From positions 1,736,001 to 1,800,000 of the forward strand of contig NC_089461.1 in assembly GCF_029203305.1 (NCBI RefSeq): a stretch of 64,000 bases of DNA. Direction: 5' to 3'. Within the stretch, counting starts at the first letter, position 1; each line of letters begins with the position of its first letter. This stretch comes from Yamadazyma tenuis. Taxonomy: Eukaryota; Ascomycota; Pichiomycetes; Serinales; Debaryomycetaceae. Shown here piece by piece: positions 40,301 to 49,871 of this stretch. A program made the translations under genes and the position numbers. The notes beneath the pieces are model-generated. The model worked only from the letters and a program-made list of their open reading frames with translations. It ran no database searches and had not been told where the DNA came from.

Positions 40301-40443
40301 CATGTAACACAAACACAGTATGTAACACAAGCACAGTATGTAACACAAACACAGTATGTAACACAAACACACTATGTAACACAAACACACTATGTAACAC
40401 AAACACACTATGTAACACAAACACAATATCTATCACAACACAG
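40301..40443. repeat. 18-bp tandem repeat, seven to eight units
   Basis: Consecutive units of TATGTAACACAAACACAC-type sequence at 40301, 40319, 40337, 40355, 40373, 40391 and 40409, then a decayed unit to 40443. Single-base variation (last base C/G/A, one A to G change at 40331) shows recent array growth. It lies 82 bases before ARC15, between two coding regions. Confidence 0.93.
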
Positions 40444-40524
40444 TAGCTTCTCCCCTTTTGACCCAGACACCCACCAAGGCTTTTCGCGCTTGCTCACCCG
40501 CAACATTTCAAAACCAACACACTA

Positions 40525-40989
40525 ATGGAAGACTGGAGGAGAATAGATATCGACGCATTCGAACCAGATAAGTTCCTCCTGAAGGAAGAACTCGTGCCCG
40601 CCATCGCCAACCCGGTAGACGAGGCTGCCATCCCTTCAATCATCGCCGAGTGCAAGGCCAAACTTTCCAAGGGCCAATTTGCCGAAGCGTTGAAAACCGC
40701 TCTCCAAAACCCCCCTTACCTTTCATCACCTGCAGCCAAGGCCAGCTACGACCAATTGGTCTTTGAGACATTGATCTCCGTCAAGAACAACAACACCGAC
40801 ATCTTGCCGTTTGTGAAACAATTATCTAGTGACGAACAGGATACTTTGGTTAAATACTTATATAAGATTATGGACACCAGCTACGGGTCGAAACAGGGGG
40901 CGGTATTATTGGCGTGGTACGAGAAGACCGTCGAGTTTACGGGGTTGGGCCCGGTCATTCGGTTCATGAGCGACCGTCGGACTGTTTAA
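40525..40989 (+). CDS. ARC15: Arp2/3 complex subunit ARPC5/Arc15
   Basis: 154 residues, the same length as S. cerevisiae Arc15. It begins MEDWRRIDIDAFEP, a family hallmark, and ends GPVIRFMSDRRTV; the middle keeps DTLVKYLYKIMD and KQGAVLLAWYEKTVE. It is part of the actin-branching complex used in endocytic patches. The start ATG follows CACTA, and the gene sits just after the 18-bp repeat array. Confidence 0.95.
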   Translation: MEDWRRIDIDAFEPDKFLLKEELVPAIANPVDEAAIPSIIAECKAKLSKGQFAEALKTALQNPPYLSSPAAKASYDQLVFETLISVKNNNTDILPFVKQLSSDEQDTLVKYLYKIMDTSYGSKQGAVLLAWYEKTVEFTGLGPVIRFMSDRRTV

Positions 40990-41349
40990 ATATATAGGAA
41001 ATAAATAACTAGGGCCTTCGTATCGACCTTCCCCCTTCCCAAGGAGTGCGGAATAAGTGCTGAAGACAGTGTCAAGCTTCAGGTTCATGGAGATCAAAAT
41101 TGGCGGTCAACAAACGTGTAGGGCCAATATACGTCAAGTGACGGGGCGGAGGCGGGCCAGTGTCCCTGGATCTCTGGGGCAAGGTTTGAGTGGGGGCACT
41201 CTCGGAAAAAAACTGTGCTAGCCCCAAACAAAACCGAGTGGAAAGTTACTCGTCGATTTGCCGCAACTATATACAGGAGCGGGACACTTCGACATAGCTG
41301 GGGTATAAATACCCCCCAGATTCCCTTTTTTTCAAAATTAACTATCACT
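40990..41349. promoter_or_regulatory. AKR gene promoter with palindromic TATA box
   Basis: 360 bases between ARC15 and the reductase. TATAAATA within GGGGTATAAATACCCC (41300-41315) lies about 35 bases upstream of the ATG, a near-palindrome around a TATA box. Another TATATA occurs near 41270. Strong TATA-type promoters suit an inducible gene. Confidence 0.6.
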
Positions 41350-42303
41350 ATGTCTATTAAGTTAAATACCGGGGCTGAAATGCCTCTCACTGGTTTTGGT
41401 GTCTGGAAAGTCGCCAAAAGTTCTTGTGCTGATACCGTTATCAATGCCCTTAAGGCCGGTTACAGAACCTTCGATTGTGCTGCCGACTACGGTAACTGTG
41501 TTCAAGTTGGAGAAGGTTTTAAACAAGCTTTTGAATCTGGTTTAGTCAAGAGAGAAGATGTTTTCATCACTTCCAAGTTGTGGAACTCGTACCACGACCC
41601 TGAGGTGGTTGAAAAGGCTTTGGACAGAATCTTGTCCGACATGCAATTGGAGTACCTTGACTTATTCTTGATGCATTTCCCCATTTCTTTCAAGTACGTG
41701 CCATTTGAAGAAACATATCCTTCTGGGTTCGGAACCAAGTCAGAGATCGAATTGGCTGATGTGCCAATCATTGACACTTGGAGAGTCATGGAAAAGATCT
41801 ACAAGGCTGGAAAGAAAGTCAAGGCCATTGGAGTATCCAACTTCAACGGAGGTCTTTTGACTGATTTGATCAAGCAGGCTGAAGTTGTGCCAGCTGCTTT
41901 ACAAATTGAGCACCACCCATACTTGCAACAATCTCAATTGGTGAGATTCGCCCAACACAAGGGTGTGGCCATCACTGCCTACTCATCATTCGGTGGTAAC
42001 AGTTACCTTGAATTGGACAACCCCGCAGCAAAGAGCTCTCCTAACTTGCTTGAACACGCCACCATCACTGCCATCGCTGATAAGCACGGTAAGACTAGTG
42101 CTCAGGTTTTGTTGAGATGGGCCACCCAGAGAAACATTGCTGTGATTCCAAAGTCCAACAATCCTAACAGATTGAAGGAGAACTTGGAGTTCAATGACTT
42201 TAATTTGACTGACGAGGACTTTGATGCCATCAGAGAGTTGGAGAGAAACTTGAGATTCAACGATCCAAAGGATTGGGCTGGACCAAACCTCTGTATTTTC
42301 TGA
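41350..42303 (+). CDS. Xylose/aldose reductase-like AKR
   Basis: 317 residues, aldo-keto reductase of the AKR2B/XR group. The catalytic tetrad is D42 (TFDCA), Y47 (DYGN), K76 (TSKLW) and H109 (LMHFPI). The nucleotide-site motif is [13 protein letters not shown] (K-S-N-x-x-x-R) as in xylose reductases that use NADPH and sometimes NADH. It reduces aldoses such as xylose to alditols. It differs from canonical XR: the YPPGFYCGDG-type loop is replaced by a shorter [10 protein letters not shown], and AEDYGN reads AADYGN. It may be a paralogue with another sugar preference. The start is ATG 41350. Confidence 0.85.
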   Translation: MSIKLNTGAEMPLTGFGVWKVAKSSCADTVINALKAGYRTFDCAADYGNCVQVGEGFKQAFESGLVKREDVFITSKLWNSYHDPEVVEKALDRILSDMQLEYLDLFLMHFPISFKYVPFEETYPSGFGTKSEIELADVPIIDTWRVMEKIYKAGKKVKAIGVSNFNGGLLTDLIKQAEVVPAALQIEHHPYLQQSQLVRFAQHKGVAITAYSSFGGNSYLELDNPAAKSSPNLLEHATITAIADKHGKTSAQVLLRWATQRNIAVIPKSNNPNRLKENLEFNDFNLTDEDFDAIRELERNLRFNDPKDWAGPNLCIF

Positions 42304-42482
42304 GGACTCCATAAAATTTCCGAATCTATATAGAGTAATATATTGTTGAGAGGAACTGATGTTGTAGAGTGAGAGTTGTGATGAGTTGTGAGCATTGATA
42401 GGGTGGGGGCATCGGTTAAACAGATCCAACCTGGCGGTTCGCGCGTTCCCGATTCGGCAATCCACAAGCGCACACATCACCG

Positions 42483-43697
42483 CTAGATCGACTCCAATAC
42501 CGCATCCCGTCCCAAATTCAACAACTTCAACCGCGACAAAAAGTCATCCCGATTGATATACGCCCCACACATTCTTCTCTTCCCTGTGAACTCTGTCCGG
42601 GAGTGGAAACACCTCCAGTTATCGAAAATCAAACACTGGCCCGGTCTCAACTGGTAGAAAAATTCGTTTTTGGAATCACTGATAATCCCGTACCACAGTC
42701 TGATGGCCTTATAAAATTTGGGCACATCCGCTGGGTTCTCCCAATTGTCCATGGTAGACCGGTCCGATTGGTTCCACCGGACCTGTACCAACTTTCCCTG
42801 ACCGTCTAACTTGAAAACTGGCTGGGGAATGTCCGGTTGAATACACACTTTCTCTTCACCAGCCGAGTGAGCAGGCACCGGGATCCGAGTCAAAACCTCG
42901 TAGCTGTCCGGGTCCCGCTCCTTCAACAATTTGGCACACCGGAATGCGTCTACGAGCGATGAAGTGCCACCTTCACCTTCGTGCAGCAACAAATGAAATA
43001 ACTGCAACCCAGGGGTGTCGTTCCAGTAGGTGCCATCGGTGTGTGACAGAATGTCGATATTGGTGTAGGCAGTGTCGTTCTTGGACAAATCGCTGGTGAA
43101 GTCCCAGAACCCGCCGTAGTGTGTGGGCCGGATATACATCAACTTTTCACATAATGCCTGCGTGTCTTCGGGGGTCACCGGTACGTTGTCGATGAGACAG
43201 AAGCCGTACTTCCAAATTTTGAGGGCCCAGTCGGCAATGGCGTGCTCGGCATCGGTATCATCGGTCGACGCCATCACCACATTGTAGTCAACAGATGGCA
43301 ATGAGTTCTCAATGGTTTGCACGTCCCAGTGAACCATTTGGAGGGTTTGCTTCTGGCCTCCAATCTTCTCGTCCACCGGCACCAACACCGGGTTGTACGA
43401 GTGCAAGTGGAGCCAGGCGGCGGGATAGGTGCTGGAATGCGAGTTCTGGTCCCACACAATATGTACAGTGGCGGCGGGGCCACTACCATCCACAGTTACA
43501 GACTTAACGTGGATGTTCTCATCGATGCTGGCACTATTCAAGAGCCGCTGCTTGGTAATGGAGTAGTAGCATTCGTCACAGTGGCAGTTGTCACGCAACC
43601 ACACGTTGTGGAAGCGCAGCGTCTGGCCATCTGTCCAGCTCACCACGAGCTCGCCGCCGTCGGGCTTCAATTCATTAATGATGGATGATGCGATCAT
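42483..43697 (-). CDS. Trimethyllysine dioxygenase (carnitine synthesis, first step)
   Basis: 404 residues, Fe(II)/2-oxoglutarate dioxygenase. It hydroxylates N6-trimethyllysine as the first step of carnitine synthesis, probably in mitochondria. An N-terminal zinc-type block (LRDNCHCDECY) precedes the DSBH core with HTDGTYWNDTPGLQLFHLLLHEGEGG (Fe ligands H and D) and a distal CFHSRTEFTGKRRMCGAYINRDD. The HEGxGG and GAYxNRDD features fit trimethyllysine dioxygenase rather than gamma-butyrobetaine dioxygenase. I give no symbol because naming differs among Candida species. No obvious long presequence is seen at ATG 43697. Confidence 0.8.
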   Translation of the reverse strand: MIASSIINELKPDGGELVVSWTDGQTLRFHNVWLRDNCHCDECYYSITKQRLLNSASIDENIHVKSVTVDGSGPAATVHIVWDQNSHSSTYPAAWLHLHSYNPVLVPVDEKIGGQKQTLQMVHWDVQTIENSLPSVDYNVVMASTDDTDAEHAIADWALKIWKYGFCLIDNVPVTPEDTQALCEKLMYIRPTHYGGFWDFTSDLSKNDTAYTNIDILSHTDGTYWNDTPGLQLFHLLLHEGEGGTSSLVDAFRCAKLLKERDPDSYEVLTRIPVPAHSAGEEKVCIQPDIPQPVFKLDGQGKLVQVRWNQSDRSTMDNWENPADVPKFYKAIRLWYGIISDSKNEFFYQLRPGQCLIFDNWRCFHSRTEFTGKRRMCGAYINRDDFLSRLKLLNLGRDAVLESI

Positions 43698-43794
43698 GGT
43701 ATGGTTTTTGTGGAGGTGATTCGCGAGAATTCATGGCCTTTCCTGAGTCCGCGCGCAAATCCGCTTTCTCACATTTCATTCATCTACCCGCACC

Positions 43795-45753
43795 ATGATA
43801 GCAGTGAGCGAGGGATATTTGGATAACCCCAGACGCTCTCCCACAATAGAGGAGCGACAGCTCGACTCCGTGGACCCCGTCGAGGTGTCAGTGCCGGCCC
43901 CATCGCCGGCCCGTGTCGATCCACCCCCAGAACCTCGTGAATCCCTATTGTTTTCAGGGGACCCTCACAATCACACCACCACCCAAACATCTATCCCCCG
44001 TCACCCAAGTGACTCCAACGACTCCCAGCAGGATTGGGTGTCCATGGATGTCGACAAATTCGGCAAGTCGTTCTACACTTCCGAAACCGGGCCCTTGAAC
44101 GACCAGATCAAACTGCTTAAAACCAGAACCCTTTACGAGTATCTCAACAGCTGCAAACACAACGAAATCATCGAGTATCTGCGGTCCACCGATGGCCTTG
44201 TCAACAACGACATCCGCCGTGGCGCTTGGCCGGTGTTGCTTGGCCTCGTAGACTGGAACGAGCCTGGGGACACTGATGCCCGTCTTGTGAGCCTGGTGGA
44301 CGCTTCCATGTTTCTTGAGGACCTTAGTATCAATGATGTTCCGCTCCACAAAGACGAGGAGCAGGTCAAGTTGGACATCAAGCGGTCGTTCACGATCTTG
44401 AACCACATCAAGTGCTCTTTTGCGTCGCTTCCCCAGACCGACTCCTACTCCGATGAGCAGATCAGCTATCTCAAGAAGACCCTCCTCAACCTCGTGGTCA
44501 AGTTGTTGAGAAAGTACCCGCTGTTGCACTATTACCAAGGGTTCCACGACATCGCCAGTATCATCTTGGTGGTGTGCTACGACCCGACTCGAAACAAGGT
44601 CGATGAGACCCGCAGTTTCAAGCTCTTGGAGGCTTTGACCTTAAACCATTTGAGAGACTTCATGATCTCCGACATCAACTTGTCGCTTGTGCACTTGAAG
44701 TTGATTCCCACGGTGTTGGAAATCGTGGATCACCGGTTCTTCAAGTTGGTGAAACAATTGAGTAATAGCTATGTAGCTTCAGATGGAGCTTACTACGACT
44801 ATAGTCTCTACCAGGGCTTGTCATGTATCTTGACGTTGTTCAGCCATGATATCAACGACTTGGGCCAGCTCTTGATGCTTTGGGACTTTTCCTTGAGTTA
44901 CCACTCGGTGCTCATCAACATCTACATTTACGTTGCAGCTTTGATGTTCAAGCGAGACGAAATCTTCAAGGCTCTTCACATCAAGGACTCCGACAACAAC
45001 TTTGCCAACGTTGACAAGGATTTGCTCCATAATCTTTTGTCTTCCAACAGTTTGTTCCGAGACCTTACAGACTCTGATATGGTGAAAATTTTGAACAAAG
45101 CCAAACACTACTACGAGACTTACCCAATTATGAACCTCAGCAATAGCACCTTCACGTATGAGTTGTGGTTCAAACAGTATAATAAGAGCTCGGTTTTGCT
45201 AACGACTTCAGTTCCTTATCGGTCCAGTCCTGACGGCTCTTTGGCCAATGACCCCAAAGTTGTTCAACAGTACGTTGAGACCCAGGACAGAGAGATGGCG
45301 AGACTTATGGTGTATAACTTGGAAACCGAGAGCAAGGTGTTTGAAGACCACCAATTAGAGGAGCTGACGGACTTTGACACTTCGCTCAATAATTCGTTAT
45401 CATCTTCAATGTCATCACTTCACTCATCCACCGCCTCTTTGAACACCAAGATCCTCAAGACTTCGTCGATGTACTTCAAGAAGCTTTTATTTTCAGACTC
45501 CAATGATGATAGTGAAGGGCCTCCTATCAAGAGAAACAATGTCTTCAAGTTGACGACCCTTTATAAGATTAGTTTGACGGTGGGGTTCTTGGGGTTCTTG
45601 CTTCATTTTCTTGTCACCCGACAGAGCCATAACGTGATCCTCAAATACTTTGATATGAACTTGAACTCGTTCAAGCTTTCGAGTGTGGGCGGCTGGCTTA
45701 ACCGGGTGGGACTAGGAAATGTCCGAAACTCTCTTTATGGGTACCTGGGGTGA
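43795..45753 (+). CDS. GYP8: TBC-domain Rab GAP, Gyp8/TBC1D20-type
   Basis: 652 residues. The TBC domain is at about 130-400: DIRRGAWPVLLGLVDW, an arginine-bearing VKLDIKRSFTILNHI and the glutamine-finger LLHYYQGFHDIASIILVV, then YDYSLYQGLSCILTLF. A single hydrophobic segment near the C-terminus (ISLTVGFLGFLLHFLV) makes it tail-anchored, as in Gyp8 and human TBC1D20, which act on the ER Rab1/Ypt1 group. An N-terminal Pro/Ser-rich region (about 1-80) precedes the TBC. The gene is longer than S. cerevisiae Gyp8 (497 residues). Confidence 0.82.
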   Translation: MIAVSEGYLDNPRRSPTIEERQLDSVDPVEVSVPAPSPARVDPPPEPRESLLFSGDPHNHTTTQTSIPRHPSDSNDSQQDWVSMDVDKFGKSFYTSETGPLNDQIKLLKTRTLYEYLNSCKHNEIIEYLRSTDGLVNNDIRRGAWPVLLGLVDWNEPGDTDARLVSLVDASMFLEDLSINDVPLHKDEEQVKLDIKRSFTILNHIKCSFASLPQTDSYSDEQISYLKKTLLNLVVKLLRKYPLLHYYQGFHDIASIILVVCYDPTRNKVDETRSFKLLEALTLNHLRDFMISDINLSLVHLKLIPTVLEIVDHRFFKLVKQLSNSYVASDGAYYDYSLYQGLSCILTLFSHDINDLGQLLMLWDFSLSYHSVLINIYIYVAALMFKRDEIFKALHIKDSDNNFANVDKDLLHNLLSSNSLFRDLTDSDMVKILNKAKHYYETYPIMNLSNSTFTYELWFKQYNKSSVLLTTSVPYRSSPDGSLANDPKVVQQYVETQDREMARLMVYNLETESKVFEDHQLEELTDFDTSLNNSLSSSMSSLHSSTASLNTKILKTSSMYFKKLLFSDSNDDSEGPPIKRNNVFKLTTLYKISLTVGFLGFLLHFLVTRQSHNVILKYFDMNLNSFKLSSVGGWLNRVGLGNVRNSLYGYLG

Positions 45754-45890
45754 TTTCATTCTTTACGACGTGACTATTTATTTACATATGTTGACGTGGT
45801 GAATACACTTCGTCCATGTTTACGACTCTTGTGACTATACAACGGCTTATCTATCTGTACACCTCGTTGAGTACCTCTGTGTCCACTAAC

Positions 45891-47768
45891 TCAAAAATCA
45901 ATCTCATACACGAGCACCGAATCGGTATAACTGGCATTTCCCCATCCCCTGTTCCCACTGGCACTCACCATAAACCGGCCGGTTTCGTCCACATATAAAG
46001 AACTCAACACTCCACCGTGATGACCCGGAACAATCAAAAACGGCGTGGCCTGGCCCTTTTTAGAATCTTTTGTGGCCACAGTAGGGTTTTCTGGGTTGTA
46101 AAGACTGAGATCGTATAATCGAATATTGTCCAGCGATCCACAGAGCAAGTAGTTTTCATTGGGCATGGTCGAGATGGCGGTCACCGGCCCCGAGATCTTG
46201 GGGAACTGTAATGTTTTCAGCACGTTGGGCACAAAGTTGGCCTTGGTATCTCTTTTATGAGGCATTTTGAGCGAAAACTCTTCCACAGTGCTGTTTCTTC
46301 TCCCCACGTAGATAAAATCTCCGTTATTAGACCACGTAGAACTCATACACCACGGAGGTGTGCCACTGGGGATCCCGTACTTGAGAATGGGCGCCGTACC
46401 GGTCCTCAAATCCCAGATATTCACGGTTCCATCGCTGCTCGAGCTCATAAAAACACTTTCGCTCCGATACACCTTGCTGTTGCCATTTTTGTTTGGGTTT
46501 ACCTTCTTGGGCTTTTCCGTGTCCCTTTGCACATCGTCATTCTGCTCATTGTCACTATCTCCAAACAAGCTTCCCATGTCACTGTTGTTTTCCATGTCTT
46601 CCGCGTCCTCGTACAGCACTATCAAATCACTCAACCCATGGGGCCTGAATTGGATCTGGGAAATTTGGCCCGAGCTACTAGCAAACAACGTGGTGCACTT
46701 ACCGGACTGTAAGTCCCACTCACGAATGGTTTTGTCCCAGGACCCAGAAAGAAGCCGGTCCTGAGACTGGTTGAGTTTCAAGCACGAGATGGCATCGTTG
46801 TGGCCTCCCGCGAGCGATGGAGCCGTTTTCTTGACCCCGTGTCGAAAATAATGGTGTAAGCTGCCCTCGTTGTACCGCATGGTGTACAAGGAGATTCCAC
46901 CAGATAGCACCCCTGATAAGCACCAGTATCCATTTCTTTCGACTTCCAACGCGTACACAGGGTTGACTTTAGGCTCGTAACTGATGGTTCCGGCCGTGAA
47001 GTCCGACGTCTTGACCTTAGGATTGATGACCATCAACTCATTCTTGGTCATCGGCTGTTCATTCTCCCAGTAGGAACAGATCACCCCGGCCTTTGTGACG
47101 GAGTCCACGAGATTATGTTTCTGGGCCATTGTTAAGGGAGACTTTCCTTCGATCGATGCAATAAAGTCGTATTTCCGTATGAACCCATCTTCGCCACCGG
47201 TGATTATCCACTTGGGCCCATCGGTAAAGGCAACGGCGTGGCACTGGGAGGCATGGGGCATGGCGACTGATGGGATTATTTCGAGGTCATAGGTCTGCTG
47301 GGCTTTTTGGATGAGTGCCTGTCGTACGGGGATATCTGAGTCCACCGCCATGGCGTCGACATCGGCGTCATCGTCCGACAGTACCTCGGAGTCCTCGTCA
47401 GCATTGTCGGCGTCGTCGACCTCGGGCAGGGTCTTTTCAGGTGCTGTACTAGTTTTCGACGGCAGGTCGTGATTTTCCTGTGCATCCACAAACTTTGAGT
47501 CGTCGGCGTCGTCGTTGGCGTCGTCATCATTGGCCTGGTCGTTGTCATTGTCGTCGTCGTCGTCGTCATCTTCGTCGTCGTCGTCTTCATCTTCTTCATC
47601 GTCTTCGTCTTCGTCGTCGTCTTCGTTTTCATTGTCGTTGTCGCTATTATCATCACCCTGATTGTCGACCCGGTTATCTTCATTGTCGTTGTCCAATTCT
47701 TCGTCGTCGTCGTCATTCATGTCGTCGTCATTGTCGGGCACGTTGAACAAGTCATCTTCCATGCTCAT
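45891..47768 (-). CDS. SPT8: SAGA complex subunit Spt8
   Basis: 625 residues. Spt8 is a WD-repeat subunit of the SAGA transcription coactivator that contacts TBP. The first about 110 residues are almost all Asp/Glu/Asn, then WD-type repeats follow (AVAFTDGPKWIITGGEDGFIRKYDF; NQSQDRLLSGSWDKTIREWDL; FMSSSSDGTVNIWDLRT; NENYLLCGSLDNIRLYDL). Its length and acidic N-terminus match S. cerevisiae Spt8 (602). The acidic run is coded mostly by GAC/GAT repeats at about 47500-47740 and may vary in length between strains. Confidence 0.93.
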   Translation of the reverse strand: MSMEDDLFNVPDNDDDMNDDDDEELDNDNEDNRVDNQGDDNSDNDNENEDDDEDEDDEEDEDDDDEDDDDDDDNDNDQANDDDANDDADDSKFVDAQENHDLPSKTSTAPEKTLPEVDDADNADEDSEVLSDDDADVDAMAVDSDIPVRQALIQKAQQTYDLEIIPSVAMPHASQCHAVAFTDGPKWIITGGEDGFIRKYDFIASIEGKSPLTMAQKHNLVDSVTKAGVICSYWENEQPMTKNELMVINPKVKTSDFTAGTISYEPKVNPVYALEVERNGYWCLSGVLSGGISLYTMRYNEGSLHHYFRHGVKKTAPSLAGGHNDAISCLKLNQSQDRLLSGSWDKTIREWDLQSGKCTTLFASSSGQISQIQFRPHGLSDLIVLYEDAEDMENNSDMGSLFGDSDNEQNDDVQRDTEKPKKVNPNKNGNSKVYRSESVFMSSSSDGTVNIWDLRTGTAPILKYGIPSGTPPWCMSSTWSNNGDFIYVGRRNSTVEEFSLKMPHKRDTKANFVPNVLKTLQFPKISGPVTAISTMPNENYLLCGSLDNIRLYDLSLYNPENPTVATKDSKKGQATPFLIVPGHHGGVLSSLYVDETGRFMVSASGNRGWGNASYTDSVLVYEIDF

Positions 47769-47877
47769 GATAGCTACAGTAATGAGAGTTGTAAATAGAG
47801 AGCAGTGAGAAATTCGCGGTCGCAGCTGGTTGTGGCTGCTTAGTACAAATAAATGTGCTTATTGACTATAAACATAT

Positions 47878-48333
47878 CTACTCGTAGATCCAAGAAAGCA
47901 AGGCGTGCTTGTATTCAACCAACTCATCCTTCTTGAACCACAAGTCAATTTCCTTCTTGGCGCTCTCAACAGAGTCGGAACCGTGGCACACGTTTCTTCC
48001 CATGTCAATGGCAAAGTCTCCTCTAATGGTACCAGGAGCAGAAGCCAATGGGTTGGTGGCACCCAAGATGACTCTTCCCTGCTTGACAACGTCTTTACCT
48101 TCCCAGACAGTGGCCAAGATGGGGCCAGACAACATGTAGGACAACAAAGATGGGAAAAATGGCTTTGATTGCAAGTCGTCGTAGTGAGTTCTCAACAAGG
48201 ATTCGGTGGGTTGGACCAATTTGATTCCAACCAACTTGAAGCCTCTGTTTTCGAATCTACCGATGATGGAGGAGATCAATCCTCTTTGGACACCATCTGG
48301 CTTGATGGCAATGAAAGTTCTTTCGTCAGACAT
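47878..48333 (-). CDS. YNK1: Nucleoside diphosphate kinase
   Basis: 151 residues, a standard eukaryotic NDPK. It moves gamma-phosphate between nucleoside di- and triphosphates through a phospho-histidine. Landmarks: [17 protein letters not shown] at the N-terminus, the active-site histidine in [18 protein letters not shown] (about 118) and the WIYE end. The frame is intact and well conserved. RRPE- and GCGATA-type elements lie just upstream. Confidence 0.97.
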   Translation of the reverse strand: MSDERTFIAIKPDGVQRGLISSIIGRFENRGFKLVGIKLVQPTESLLRTHYDDLQSKPFFPSLLSYMLSGPILATVWEGKDVVKQGRVILGATNPLASAPGTIRGDFAIDMGRNVCHGSDSVESAKKEIDLWFKKDELVEYKHALLSWIYE

Positions 48334-48354
48334 GTTTGATACGTGGGTGAAATT

Positions 48355-48375
48355 GAAAAAATTTTCTGCGATATG
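48355..48375. promoter_or_regulatory. RRPE-like plus PAC-like elements upstream of YNK1
   Basis: GAAAAAATTTTC (48355-48366) resembles RRPE and GCGATATG (48368-48375) resembles PAC. They lie within 45 bases of the YNK1 ATG. The match is partial, so growth-related control is only suggested. Confidence 0.45.
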
Positions 48376-48627
48376 TTGAAGAATTTGGGTGCGGTGGTAG
48401 GGGCACGAAAGGGGCCGTCGGCAGAGTGTATGTTCGAAGCAGGCAGAGGATTCAAGTGTGGCAGAGAGAGGTAGGGTTTATGGATAATAAATACGTAGGC
48501 AATATTCTGTTACCATATTCTGTTTAGGATGGTTTTAGCAATACCCGGTTTCATTTTGAGGTTGTTTCACCTTTTGCAAATTTCACTTCTTTTGGCTGCA
48601 AACTTAATTTGAGGTATCTAAATTCAC

Positions 48628-49026
48628 TTAACTTCGGGAACCCAAAAGTTGACTTTCCCTCATTGTGTATAGTTGCTGGAAAACGTCGTGTAACATCTGA
48701 TAGTAATCCTCTTGGGGGTTAACCTCCAAAATCCCGGGTGGTGTTATGTTACTGGCAATGTAGTAGGGAAAAAGCTTGTTATGTACGCTTGCAAACGAGT
48801 AGGGGCGATTGCGGTTGAGGTAGATGTCGACCTGTTTCATGATCCTGGCTATTTTCCTTCTTTTGGGTATGGCAGGATCGAGATTGAGGTCCGTGTCCAG
48901 GTCCGTGTCTAGGTCCGTGTCCAGGTCCAAGTCCAGGTCCAGGTCCAGTACAAGAAGCTGCAGAATCAACTCAATAACAGGCTCGGCGTTCAAACCAATA
49001 GTGTTTGTTTGGACAATAGCATACAT
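48628..49026 (-). CDS. Small protein with an acidic Asp/Ser repeat; function unknown
   Basis: 132 residues, not recognised. Residues about 28-52 are an alternating Asp-x repeat coded by GAC-CTG/GAC-ACG units (48889-48952). With CTG as serine the tract is DSDSDSDLDSDTD-like and strongly acidic; with the standard code it would be an alternating Leu-Asp run. A basic patch (PKRRKIARIMKQ) and a Tyr/Pro-rich C-terminal half follow (YSFASVHNKLFPYYIASN, PGILEVNPQEDYYQML). Coding is likely, since the C-terminal half is well ordered. The ATG is at 49026. Confidence 0.6.
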   Translation of the reverse strand: MYAIVQTNTIGLNAEPVIELILQLLVLDLDLDLDLDTDLDTDLDTDLNLDPAIPKRRKIARIMKQVDIYLNRNRPYSFASVHNKLFPYYIASNITPPGILEVNPQEDYYQMLHDVFQQLYTMRESQLLGSRS

Positions 49027-49291
49027 TATTTACGGACAGAATCTGGGAAACTGGGCAAATATATAGTATTATGCTGCAAATTGGTGAGTTCAGCATAACA
49101 AAGAGCAAACACAAAAACAGGAAGCACAAGTTTTATATGTGGCTATCATCGGCGGTTCCCAAATTGTACACTAACTAGCCTCTGGGAAGCTAGTGTGTTG
49201 CGTTTTCTATACTGCTTCTGTTTGCACCTTCTCATCTTTATCTTTTTGCAGTAATTGTGCGCATCGACGCGAAATTTCAAATATAAACAAC

Positions 49292-49609
49292 ATGTCTGGG
49301 GAGATATTGAGATCAAATCCCAACCAGGCCAACATGTCACCAGGGTTGCATATGGATAAAGTATCGATCTCCACCGTGAGGCCTGACTCTGCCCAAAAGA
49401 ACGGCGCCAAAAGAGCCGCCCAATCACCCATTACTCCTTCATTGAGACAGTCCACCACCAGAAGGAAGATAAACACCAAATCAGTTTTGGAGAAAGACCC
49501 GGTAATGTGGACTATTGAGTACGAGGGATGGAAGCTCCGCATGCAGATGGAGCGGAATATGGCCATTCGGGAGTTCAGGGAGATGGAGATGCACTTTGAA
49601 GATTTATGA
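49292..49609 (+). CDS. Small protein of unknown function
   Basis: 105 residues from ATG 49292 (MSGEILRSNPNQ). Not recognised. It has a basic Ser/Thr-rich middle with two minimal proline-directed sites (QSPITPSLRQ) and a compact C-terminal helix rich in Met/Glu/Arg (EYEGWKLRMQMERNMAIREFREMEMHFEDL), ending with the stop. The conserved-looking helix suggests a real gene. Upstream in-frame sequence lacks a supported ATG. Confidence 0.6.
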   Translation: MSGEILRSNPNQANMSPGLHMDKVSISTVRPDSAQKNGAKRAAQSPITPSLRQSTTRRKINTKSVLEKDPVMWTIEYEGWKLRMQMERNMAIREFREMEMHFEDL

Positions 49610-49743
49610 GATATGATAAAAGAGCATAGGAAGGGACCAGGCTAGCCCACACGGTAGCAAAAAAGGACTAGAAACCACACGACAGCCCGAAAGGGCCAAA
49701 AGTCCCCCCTCTACAACGGTTGTATATGAATAACCTATAATAT

Positions 49744-49857
49744 AATGTTGAATTTAATTATGAATGTAATGTTGAATGTAATGCAATGTTGAATATCATG
49801 TAATGTTGAATATAGTACAATGTTGAATGTCATGTAATGTTGAATATAATGTTGAAT
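49744..49857. repeat. Seven copies of AATGTTGAAT, mostly 17 bp apart
   Basis: AATGTTGAAT begins at 49744, 49768, 49785, 49802, 49819, 49836 and 49848. The spacing is 24, 17, 17, 17, 17 and 12 bases, so a 17-bp unit has expanded. It lies between two convergent genes, with the CAF16 stop at 49872. Confidence 0.9.
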
Positions 49858-49871
49858 GCCCAAACCTGACC

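Noticed and set aside
40182..40436. Minus-strand frame coding repeated VFVLH units
   Set aside because: It is only the translation of the 18-bp DNA repeat; it has no other content and lies between genes.
49193..49291. N-terminal extension of the 105-residue unknown protein
   Set aside because: The extension begins at a non-ATG codon and is Cys-rich without recognisable content; the ATG at 49292 is preferred.
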